This document shows positions 1 through 5,316 of a stretch of DNA of 5,316 nucleotides, piece by piece. Each line of letters opens with the position of its first letter. The stretch's first letter is position 1. Origin of the DNA: Verrucomicrobiales bacterium (GTDB lineage: Bacteria > Verrucomicrobiota > Verrucomicrobiia > Limisphaerales > UBA9464); assembly GCA_003445095.1 (NCBI GenBank), contig DLVS01000650.1:1-5316 (forward strand), read 5' to 3'. The translations under genes were made by a program, and so were the position numbers. The notes under the pieces are model-generated. The model ran no database searches, had not been told where the DNA came from, and saw only the letters and a program-made list of their open reading frames with translations.

Positions 1-471
1 GTTTTTGCTTTTTTTCACGTTACCCCAGTAGGTCTCAGGCTGCGGATGAACCAACGGATCGCCGTACACCTCTGAAGTCGAGGTAATCAGGAAGCGCGCC
101 CCTTTCTCCATCGCGAGCCCAAGTGCCTTATGCGTTCCGAGCGATCCCACCTTGAGGGTCTGAATCGGGAGTTCCAAATAGTCAATCGGGCTGGCCGGTG
201 AGGCGAAGTGCCAGACGTAATTCACGGCGCCCGCGAGAAAGAGGTACTCGGTCACGTCTTGTCGAATAAACTGAAGGCGCTCATGGCCGGCTAAATGCGC
301 GATATTGTCGGTCGAGCCGGTGATCAAGTTGTCGATGATGATGACGCGATGTCCCCGGTTCAGGAGCAGATCGACCAAATGGGAGCCAAGAAATCCGGCG
401 CCGCCGGTAACGACCGATGTGGGAGTGCCAGACGGACGTCGCTTAGACTTAGGTTTAGATTTAGGGAGCAT
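1..471 (-). CDS. UDP-glucuronate decarboxylase-like NAD-dependent epimerase/dehydratase, N-terminal part (cut by window edge)
   Basis: Extended short-chain dehydrogenase of the UDP-glucuronate decarboxylase (UDP-xylose synthase) type, which converts UDP-glucuronate to UDP-xylose in the cytoplasm with bound NAD. Only 157 residues are visible; the family is about 310 long, so the catalytic YxxxK and substrate-binding half lie outside. Visible landmarks are the Rossmann motif [11 protein letters not shown] (residues 22-32), the acidic end of strand 2 in [10 protein letters not shown] (44-53), [11 protein letters not shown] (88-98) and the highly characteristic [10 protein letters not shown]...[11 protein letters not shown] (130-152), which points to this family rather than to UDP-glucose 4-epimerase. 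The ATG at 471 is preceded by no clear Shine-Dalgarno site. The N-terminus adds a Lys/Ser/Pro stretch (KSKPKSK) before the first beta strand. It lies 56 bp downstream of the sugar transferase and is probably co-transcribed, supplying a nucleotide sugar for the same polysaccharide. The last five codons (KKSKN) leave the family consensus, which normally continues NPIGPR. Family call is firm; exact substrate is inferred. Confidence 0.88.
   Translation of the reverse strand, partial: MLPKSKPKSKRRPSGTPTSVVTGGAGFLGSHLVDLLLNRGHRVIIIDNLITGSTDNIAHLAGHERLQFIRQDVTEYLFLAGAVNYVWHFASPASPIDYLELPIQTLKVGSLGTHKALGLAMEKGARFLITSTSEVYGDPLVHPQPETYWGNVKKSKN
442..465 (-). repeat. Tandem 12-bp microrepeat encoding Lys-Ser/Pro-Lys in the epimerase N-terminus
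   Basis: Four successive hexamers of the form YTTAGR (cttaga, cttagg, tttaga, tttagg on the plus strand) amount to two 12-bp units differing only by C/T changes. On the coding strand they give alternating Pro-Lys and Ser-Lys residues just after the epimerase start. This looks like a local tandem duplication or slippage product. Confidence 0.6.
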
Positions 472-527
472 GGAAAAAGTGAGGCCGGAATTCCCGCGGC
501 TGTGCCAATCGAACCGCCAATCAACGA

Positions 528-1910
528 TCACCTCGCTCCGGTTCCGGCGAAAACCGCGGGAATCGTGCGCAGGAGAATTTTCAGGTCAAGCCAGAGGGAC
601 CAGTTGTCAATGTATTCGAGGTCGAGCCGAACCCACTCTTTGAAGTCAGTGACTTCATTTCGGCCGCTTACTTGCCAAAGGCACGTTAGGCCAGGACGTA
701 CACTGAGGCGGCGGCGGTCAGCCGGATCATCGAAGCGTCGGACTTCATCCACGGGCAACGGTCGAGGCCCCACCAAGCTCATCTCGCCTCGGAAAACATT
801 GAAAAGTTGCGGTAGTTCATCGAGGGAATATTTGCGGAGAGTCCGGCCGAGCGGTGTGATGCGCGGGTCGTTACTGATTTTAAAGACGGGGCCGGTCATT
901 TCATTGAGTTGCGCCAATTCCAATTTCAATTGCTCGGCGTTAGACACCATGGTTCGGAATTTGAGCATGGTGAATGGTCGCCCGTTAAGTCCGGCTCGCT
1001 CTTGCCGAAAGAGCACGGGGCCGGGCGAGGTGAGCTTCACCAGCAGAGCCAAAACCAGCATGGGCAACGCCATGAAGCCCAGCAGGACCAACGAACCGAT
1101 GAAATCGACTCCGGACTTAACGATGGCTTGCCACGAAACCTCTGGGCCGGTCCGAAACACCAACACCGGATGGCCTGCGAGTTCATCGACCGAAGTTTCG
1201 GAAAGTCGCGTTTGGAAGAAATCGGCCAAGAGCCAGACCTCCACGCCTTCGAGTTCGCACGCCTGGATTGCCTGCTCAATCTCGCCAAAGACGACCTGAT
1301 GGGGCGCGATCAAGACAGCGTTAGCGGAGGTCTCGTGCAGGAGCTCGGGCAATTGTCGGGCGGGGGTTTCGTGGAGATTGACTCGGGCGATGATTTCCAC
1401 TTCACCCAAGGCGCCGATGGTGAGGGCGCGCTCAACTTCTTTGGTATCGTCGCGGCTTCCGATCAGGATAACGCGCTTTCTGGAGGCGCGACGGCCCAGG
1501 TGCGAGATGGCCCAGGCCCGGACGATTTCTTCTTTAAGAAACACCAGGGCGATGGCCAATGGCCCGAACAAGAGCAGCACGCCGCGAGCGCCTTCCCACT
1601 TACGAAAATAGAGCGTCGCAATCACGGTGAGGCTGACCCAGAACGCGCCTTTGGCGAGCTGCCAGAACGTCTGGCGGCGCGAATACAGCAAGGGCCGCAG
1701 GTAAAACCCTTGGAGCTCGAGCACGAAGGGGGTCAACGGCACGATAATGAGCAACAGCCATAAGTAGTTGCCGAACGGTTCAATGAGGTCTGCGCGGAGA
1801 ACCCCTGGAAGCGACCGCAGCGTGTGGGCCAGCCACCACGCGACCCCGAACGCCGCCGCGTCGAACAGCTTCTGAAACTTGGCGTAGAGTTGTCGCTGCC
1901 GGAGAAGCAT
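528..1910 (-). CDS. Exopolysaccharide biosynthesis polyprenyl glycosylphosphotransferase (WcaJ/WbaP-type bacterial sugar transferase)
   Basis: Integral inner-membrane enzyme that transfers a hexose-1-phosphate from a nucleotide sugar to undecaprenyl phosphate, the first committed step of a lipid-linked glycan repeat. At 460 residues it has the normal length of the large form. About four hydrophobic segments occupy the N-terminal third (roughly 15-33, 48-65, 86-101, 109-126). A Rossmann-like domain follows at about 145-232, starting at RVILIGS but lacking a clear GxGxxG. A further hydrophobic segment (268-292) then leads into the catalytic bacterial sugar transferase domain. Signature motifs are [11 protein letters not shown] (295-305), KFRTM (317-321), the Asp-Glu catalytic pair D364-E365 in [19 protein letters not shown] (377-384) and [13 protein letters not shown] (405-417). 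The ATG at 1910 fits the predicted first segment; a GGAG lies rather far upstream (about 13 nt). It is 58 bp downstream of the EpsI gene and 56 bp upstream of the epimerase. Phosphotransferases of this kind commonly accompany exosortase loci. Which sugar it moves cannot be told from sequence. Confidence 0.93.
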   Translation of the reverse strand: MLLRQRQLYAKFQKLFDAAAFGVAWWLAHTLRSLPGVLRADLIEPFGNYLWLLLIIVPLTPFVLELQGFYLRPLLYSRRQTFWQLAKGAFWVSLTVIATLYFRKWEGARGVLLLFGPLAIALVFLKEEIVRAWAISHLGRRASRKRVILIGSRDDTKEVERALTIGALGEVEIIARVNLHETPARQLPELLHETSANAVLIAPHQVVFGEIEQAIQACELEGVEVWLLADFFQTRLSETSVDELAGHPVLVFRTGPEVSWQAIVKSGVDFIGSLVLLGFMALPMLVLALLVKLTSPGPVLFRQERAGLNGRPFTMLKFRTMVSNAEQLKLELAQLNEMTGPVFKISNDPRITPLGRTLRKYSLDELPQLFNVFRGEMSLVGPRPLPVDEVRRFDDPADRRRLSVRPGLTCLWQVSGRNEVTDFKEWVRLDLEYIDNWSLWLDLKILLRTIPAVFAGTGAR

Positions 1911-1968
1911 AGATTTCGTCGAACTCCGTCAGACCCCCCAGGGCGGTGCCGTTCGAAGCGTTTCGATC

Positions 1969-2700
1969 CTAGCGGGTCGCCAGGTCGTCGGTCACCTCAA
2001 AGTATGGCGAAGTGGCTTGGATCAACTGGGTCAACCGCTCGTACGTGGCGTCTTCTTGGCCGGGAAGACAAGGGGCAAAGAAGGAAATGTAGGCCCAGCG
2101 CTGGAGGACCCCTCGCGTGACGAGCTCACGAATCATCCACCATTGCCGTTGCCAGTGGCTCGACGTCTGTCGGTCCTGGGCCACGAACCAGAAGACGTAC
2201 ACGCCGCCCACCTCGGTTCGTTGCCCGTCAATGAGAGTTTTTAACCGACAATCAAAACGCTGCACTTTGGCACCCGGTTTTCCCCCGCTAGCTAAGGATC
2301 GCTCGTCCTGGCGAACGATCTTCCAGCCGTCACCCGTCAGACAGTATTCCGGTCGATGAATGCTCGTCCGGTCTGTTCCCATCAAGACAATGCTCAGCCG
2401 TGCCCAGAATCCATCCGACGCGATGTAGTCCCCGCGGCCGAAGATCGTATCCTGGGGCAGGCTGTTCAGTTCCACGTCTTTGACGGGTTTGGTCTGAAAC
2501 TCGTAACCCAGTATTTGACTTGGCAACGCGACGGAATTGGTGCGAACCAACCGACCCCCTTCACCCAGCAAAGGAATGTTCGAAAGCTTCACTCCTGGCC
2601 GTCCCAACGTTTGTCGCGATGCCAGGTTGCCCATTGCCCAGGCGGCCAAGCCGATGAGCAACAGCGCCAACGCGGTGAGAACATTAGCGCGACGATTCAT
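1969..2700 (-). CDS. epsI: Exosortase-associated EpsI family protein
   Basis: EpsI-family protein, the usual partner of exosortases. The family is encoded beside, or fused to, the transpeptidase, is membrane-anchored and is thought to act on the periplasmic side; its exact biochemical role is not settled. The 243-residue product has an N-terminal membrane anchor (about 7-25) after a short basic start (MNRR). The hallmark motif is HRPEYC...GDGW (115-126), matching the H-x-P-E-x-C-x(4-5)-G-W pattern of the family. It is followed by YVFWFVAQDRQTS (168-180) and RWAYISFF (201-208). The start was set at the ATG at 2700 because this ATG overlaps the exosortase stop as ATGA, indicating translational coupling, and because it places the anchor at the N-terminus. 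A longer reading frame to 2784 would only add out-of-frame sequence inside the exosortase gene. Family and partner relationship are confident; mechanism is not. Confidence 0.9.
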   Translation of the reverse strand: MNRRANVLTALALLLIGLAAWAMGNLASRQTLGRPGVKLSNIPLLGEGGRLVRTNSVALPSQILGYEFQTKPVKDVELNSLPQDTIFGRGDYIASDGFWARLSIVLMGTDRTSIHRPEYCLTGDGWKIVRQDERSLASGGKPGAKVQRFDCRLKTLIDGQRTEVGGVYVFWFVAQDRQTSSHWQRQWWMIRELVTRGVLQRWAYISFFAPCLPGQEDATYERLTQLIQATSPYFEVTDDLATR

Positions 2701-3659
2701 GGTACGGGTAGGGCGGTGGACGGAGAGCCTGGCGGCGGTTCCGCAGGACCAGCCCCCGCAGCGGCGGGGCGTTCCCGCAACCAACGGCCCAGGAGCAGCA
2801 CGCCCCCAAGGCCGACCAGAAAGGTGATGAACCCCAGATTGGTCTCGATTCGTTTACCAGCCTCGCCTCCCCAAGCTTCGCCCACTGTGAAAACAATGCT
2901 TAAACGGATGACGTTGGCCAAGACGGCGAGAGGGATTGCGGCCACGAGCAAGGCTGCCCGCCGCCACCACGAGGTGAACTGCAGGTAGCCGTAGACCAAC
3001 GTCAGCAGAAACACGACCGTCAGGCTGCGAATTCCGCTACACGCCGGAGCCACATCAAACTCGAATCCCATGCGACCATCCGGCAACGCATGAAATACCG
3101 TGGTGCCTTGGCGGATGAGATCAAGGTTTAGCAATGTAGTGCAGAGCCCGACCGCCAGCTTAGTGGACAGCAATCGCAGGGGGAAGGTCAGCCCGGTGCT
3201 GTAGGCCGTGATGGGCACTACAAAAATTAGCAAGGCGAAGGGGAATGCCGTTTTGCGGAGCCAACCGGGGCCCCACATCAGTCCGGTGAGAGCATAGATT
3301 CCCACTCCGCAGGCGACCACGGAGAGTCGGGCCTGTTGCACCAAGTAGCCGGTGGCGTGAATCAACAGCGCCAACGCGAGGAGAGGGAGAGCCGGTGCCC
3401 ACGGACGCTTCTCCAATGGCATTAGTTCGTCCCTCCGGAGATACAGCAGGAAGAGGATCAGGGGTGGAATCAAGTAGCCGATCGCGTCATCAGGGTTGGC
3501 CGCGTAGACAGCGCGTAACCAGGAAAAGAGGGACGGGGTGTCGGAATAGCCAAAGGTAGAATTTCCAAGAAAATGGAAGAGGGCGACCCAGGCGGCGCCC
3601 ACCAGGAAGAGCCGAGTCTTCGAGGGCAGGCTGCCAAAGAATTGGAAAGCATCGTTCAT
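2697..3659 (-). CDS. xrt: Exosortase (exosortase/archaeosortase family membrane transpeptidase) with an atypical third active-site position
   Basis: Multi-pass inner-membrane cysteine transpeptidase that recognises short C-terminal sorting tags (PEP-CTERM-like) on exported proteins. The product is 320 residues with about eight hydrophobic segments (near 17-31, 60-75, 90-107, 112-130, 137-154, 213-228, 234-258, 273-292). The catalytic cysteine sits in FDVAPACSGIRSL (C207) and the conserved arginine in VLANVIRLSIVF (R252, the NxxR motif). Family members then carry a His (Arg in archaeosortases) about four residues before a Gly in the last membrane segment. Here the aligned stretch reads GKRIETNLGF, with Glu272 at that position and no His downstream. 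The C-terminus is a Pro/Ala-rich tail (about 297-320). The ATG at 3659 has no obvious ribosome-binding site. The stop overlaps the EpsI start by 4 bp, and the acetyltransferase ends 70 bp upstream. The family is certain; subfamily and full activity are uncertain because of the substitution and because no target protein is visible. Confidence 0.9.
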   Translation of the reverse strand: MNDAFQFFGSLPSKTRLFLVGAAWVALFHFLGNSTFGYSDTPSLFSWLRAVYAANPDDAIGYLIPPLILFLLYLRRDELMPLEKRPWAPALPLLALALLIHATGYLVQQARLSVVACGVGIYALTGLMWGPGWLRKTAFPFALLIFVVPITAYSTGLTFPLRLLSTKLAVGLCTTLLNLDLIRQGTTVFHALPDGRMGFEFDVAPACSGIRSLTVVFLLTLVYGYLQFTSWWRRAALLVAAIPLAVLANVIRLSIVFTVGEAWGGEAGKRIETNLGFITFLVGLGGVLLLGRWLRERPAAAGAGPAEPPPGSPSTALPVP

Positions 3660-3729
3660 TTTGAATCGCGAATCGGGCGAACAAAGTCAGCGTCCTGCCG
3701 ACGCGCAAGGCGAAATCTGTCGGTCGGGT

Positions 3730-4647
3730 TCAGATTTGAAAGTCGGTGCCTCCAGTGCGGTCTCGTTTGCTGACGATCTTGGCCTTGCCATCCTCAAAAA
3801 GGACCAAGCTCTCCGGCGGCAGGCTCTGCATGAGAAAAACGTTCGCGCCAATCGTACTCCCCGCGCCGATGACGGTGTCTCCTCCAACGATGGTTGCATT
3901 GGCGTAAATGGTCACGCGGTCCTCGAGTGTGGGATGGCGCTTCTGTCCGCGCAGCGCCTGCCCGGCCGCGAGCGATCGGGCGACCAAACCGACGCCTTGA
4001 TAGAGCTTCACATGATTGCCGATCTCCGTGGTTTCTCCAATCACTGTGCCCGTGCAGTGATCGACAAAAAAGTAAGTGCCAATGCGCGCGCCCGGGTGAA
4101 TATCCATGCCGGTCCGGCTATGTGCCCATTCGCTCATGATTCGCGGGAGCAACGGGACATCGCGTTGGTAAAGCTCGTGCGCTAACCGATGCACTGCAAT
4201 CGCCTCAATGAACGGATAGGCGACGATGACTTCCTCGCGGTTCCGGGCCGCCGGATCGCCCTGGAACGCAGCTTCGACATCGGTTTGCAACCGCTCGCGG
4301 ACGCCCGGCAATTGCCGCAGGAATTCGCAGGTTAAATCGTGCGCGCGGGTCCGAACATCCTGACCGCCGCCGTCTGGGCAATCGAAGCAGCGAAGACTCT
4401 TGTAGATTTCATCTTCGAGCCGTCCCGCGATCGCATCGACCCGCTGCGCGGTCTCCACTTGCAGTTCCGAGGAATGAACCACCCGGTCGTCGAAAAATCC
4501 CGGGAAGATCAACCGGAGTAGATCGTTGGTGATTTCGGAAACGCCAGCCCGGGAGGGGAGGTTGACCCCATCGAGGTGATTGATTCCACCATGGCGTCGG
4601 TAGCTGGCCAGGAGCGCCTGAGTCAGGTCAGTGATCGGATAGGTCAC
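3730..4647 (-). CDS. epsC: Serine O-acetyltransferase, EpsC-type (long-form CysE)
   Basis: Cytoplasmic enzyme that transfers acetyl from acetyl-CoA to L-serine, giving O-acetylserine for cysteine synthesis. The 305-residue product has the long helical N-terminus of the EpsC-type group (about 1-165, with GGINHLDGVNLPSR at 20-33) followed by a left-handed beta-helix of hexapeptide repeats (about 180-275). Catalytic landmarks match CysE by motif: D131 in DPAA, HRLAHEL (153-159), D182 in MDIHPGARIG, H197 in VDHCTGTVIGET and H238 in KRHPTLED. The chain ends in isoleucine (TDFQI), as do CysE proteins that dock into cysteine synthase. The start is GTG at 4647: an in-frame TAA lies two codons upstream, and family-like sequence begins a few residues after the start. 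No Shine-Dalgarno site is visible. It lies 70 bp upstream of the exosortase and is divergent from apaG. cysE is an acceptable alternative name. A sugar acetyltransferase is possible but less likely given the conserved residues. Confidence 0.91.
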   Translation of the reverse strand: MTYPITDLTQALLASYRRHGGINHLDGVNLPSRAGVSEITNDLLRLIFPGFFDDRVVHSSELQVETAQRVDAIAGRLEDEIYKSLRCFDCPDGGGQDVRTRAHDLTCEFLRQLPGVRERLQTDVEAAFQGDPAARNREEVIVAYPFIEAIAVHRLAHELYQRDVPLLPRIMSEWAHSRTGMDIHPGARIGTYFFVDHCTGTVIGETTEIGNHVKLYQGVGLVARSLAAGQALRGQKRHPTLEDRVTIYANATIVGGDTVIGAGSTIGANVFLMQSLPPESLVLFEDGKAKIVSKRDRTGGTDFQI

Positions 4648-4910
4648 AGGAGTTTAAGTATTTCGTGCCTGCCGCTCGGAATTCAATCGCACACGCCCGC
4701 TGAATTCAAACCGATCCCGGGCCTCCGCGAGGATGAATGTCGTGCCAACCGAGGGCGACTGACCAACCGACGGACAGGCAGGGCCGTGATGGCGATGGGG
4801 ACGATTCTCACGACGGAAACTAGCCAACGTTTTCGGGCACGCCAGGCGAGGGGAGCCTCCCCTTGATGAGCCTCTTGTTTGTCCGCTTCTGGGGACTAGC
4901 TTGTTTTCCA
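4648..4910. other. Divergent intergenic region between serine acetyltransferase and apaG
   Basis: About 260 bp separate the GTG of the acetyltransferase from the family-consistent ATG of apaG, and promoters for both directions are expected here. I see no convincing pair of -35/-10 hexamers. Two structures are visible: an 8-bp direct repeat GAATTCAA at 4679-4686 and 4702-4709 (TTGAATTC on the minus strand), and a small inverted repeat at 4847-4865 just before the alternative apaG start at 4866. Open frames crossing this region on both strands resemble no family I know and are taken as chance. Confidence 0.5.
4847..4865 (+). repeat. Small inverted repeat (hairpin) abutting an alternative apaG start
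   Basis: AGGGGA (4849-4854) and TCCCCT (4858-4863) form a 6-bp perfect stem around a GCC loop, extended by a G-T and a C-G pair. The left arm contains the only Shine-Dalgarno-like GGGGAG upstream of the ATG at 4866, so folding would hide it. There is no T-run, so it does not look like an intrinsic terminator. Confidence 0.4.
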
Positions 4911-5315
4911 ATGAACATAGCGACTGCCGCGGGTGAGTTGACCGGAATACGCGTCACCCTAGACAGGTTGTTGTACCAGCATCTACCGCCGGACCAATGC
5001 CACGGCCGCCCGCATGCGTTCATTTACTTCCTCTCGCTCCACAATGACAGCACGGTGACCGTGACCATCCGGGGAAGAAAGTGGGTCGTCACGCAGGAAG
5101 ACGGGACACAGCAAGTGGTGGAAGGAGATGGTGTGGTGGGGCAGCACCCCGTGATTCGGCCGGGAGGAAAATTCAGTTATAATAGCTTTCACGCGGTCGC
5201 CACCCGCAACGCCGTGGCGGAAGGGGCGTTCCTAGGAATTGATTGCCAAAGACGGCCAGTCGTCGCGCGGATCCCAGCGTTCCAATTGCAGGTTCCCGTG
5301 GTTCGCGGCGTCTGA
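4911..5315 (+). CDS. apaG: ApaG domain protein (Co2+/Mg2+ efflux protein ApaG family, DUF525)
   Basis: Small soluble beta-sandwich protein of the ApaG family. Its genetic association is with cobalt resistance and magnesium efflux (corD in Salmonella); the molecular function is unresolved. From the ATG at 4911 the product is 134 residues, close to the usual 125-135. Family features are AFIYFLSLHNDSTVTVTI (36-53), GRKWVVTQEDG (55-65), the glycine motif GDGVVG (72-77, fitting GxGxxG), PGGKFSYNS (84-92) and IPAFQLQVP (121-129). The start at 4911 matches where homologues begin (TGIRVTLDR near residue 11), but it has no good ribosome-binding site. An in-frame ATG at 4866 has GGGGAG about 10 nt upstream and would add 15 hydrophobic residues (MSLLFVRFWGLACFP), giving 149 residues. 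The gene ends one base before the window ends and is divergent from the acetyltransferase. The family call is confident; the start is not. Confidence 0.88.
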   Translation: MNIATAAGELTGIRVTLDRLLYQHLPPDQCHGRPHAFIYFLSLHNDSTVTVTIRGRKWVVTQEDGTQQVVEGDGVVGQHPVIRPGGKFSYNSFHAVATRNAVAEGAFLGIDCQRRPVVARIPAFQLQVPVVRGV

Positions 5316-5316
5316 G

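Noticed and set aside
442..465. Telomere-like TTAGG-type repeat
   Set aside because: There are only four imperfect hexamers, inside a coding region and in frame with a Lys-rich protein segment; this is local duplication, not a telomeric array.
295..1299. Plus-strand open frame of 334 codons
   Set aside because: It lies antisense to the sugar transferase and epimerase genes, is rich in Arg/Ser with no recognisable domain, and the opposite strand has clear family motifs throughout.
909..1763. Plus-strand open frame of 284 codons
   Set aside because: It is entirely antisense to the sugar transferase, has a low-complexity Gln/Gly/Glu-rich composition typical of a GC-rich shadow frame, and has no family resemblance.
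2701..2784. 28-residue N-terminal extension of EpsI
   Set aside because: The extension overlaps the exosortase coding region, does not resemble a signal or anchor, and would bury the membrane segment internally; the ATGA overlap gives a better start.
2356..2988. Plus-strand open frame of 210 codons
   Set aside because: It is antisense to EpsI and the exosortase, spans their junction, and has no domain or plausible start signal.
3697..3726. Possible terminator hairpin between the acetyltransferase and exosortase
   Set aside because: Only a weak CCGAC/GTCGG pairing with a long loop and no T-run is present, so it does not support an intrinsic terminator.
3661..4185. Plus-strand open frame of 174 codons
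   Set aside because: It is antisense to the serine acetyltransferase, whose hexapeptide repeats and catalytic motifs are unambiguous.
4576..4866. Plus-strand open frame of 96 codons upstream of apaG, and the minus-strand frame 4654-4911
   Set aside because: The plus-strand frame overlaps the acetyltransferase N-terminus, neither resembles a known family, and composition is as expected for non-coding GC-rich DNA.

Overview
The window is about 5.3 kb of GC-rich bacterial DNA. It carries five co-directional minus-strand genes and one divergent plus-strand gene near the right edge. Lipid-linked glycan initiation, a large exosortase with an EpsI-type partner, a ~305-residue EpsC-type serine acetyltransferase and an ApaG-domain protein together suggest a Gram-negative, exopolysaccharide-producing bacterium. 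The ApaG and exosortase sequences remind me most of Verrucomicrobiota (Pedosphaera/Limisphaera-like). That placement is an inference from recollection, not a search.

Layout in order of transcription on the minus strand, reading right to left: serine O-acetyltransferase (4647-3730, GTG start), 70 bp gap, exosortase (3659-2697), 4-bp ATGA overlap, EpsI-family protein (2700-1969), 58 bp gap, membrane polyprenyl glycosylphosphotransferase (1910-528), 56 bp gap, and a UDP-glucuronate decarboxylase-like epimerase (471 to the window edge, incomplete). Short gaps and the stop/start overlap make an operon likely. On the plus strand, apaG (about 4911-5315) is divergent from the acetyltransferase across a region of about 260 bp.

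How the genes work together: the phosphotransferase loads the first sugar phosphate onto undecaprenyl phosphate, and the epimerase probably supplies UDP-xylose. The exosortase and EpsI would sort and process C-terminally tagged surface proteins, a function that often travels with exopolysaccharide genes. The acetyltransferase supplies O-acetylserine for cysteine, or has been recruited to this locus. No protein with a PEP-CTERM-like sorting tag is present in the window.

The most notable point is in the exosortase. The catalytic Cys (C207) and Arg (R252) motifs are intact, but the position where the family carries its third active-site residue (His, or Arg in archaeosortases) reads Glu (E272), and there is no histidine anywhere downstream of it. 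A second oddity is that the last ~15 bases at the left edge turn A-rich and leave the epimerase family consensus abruptly.
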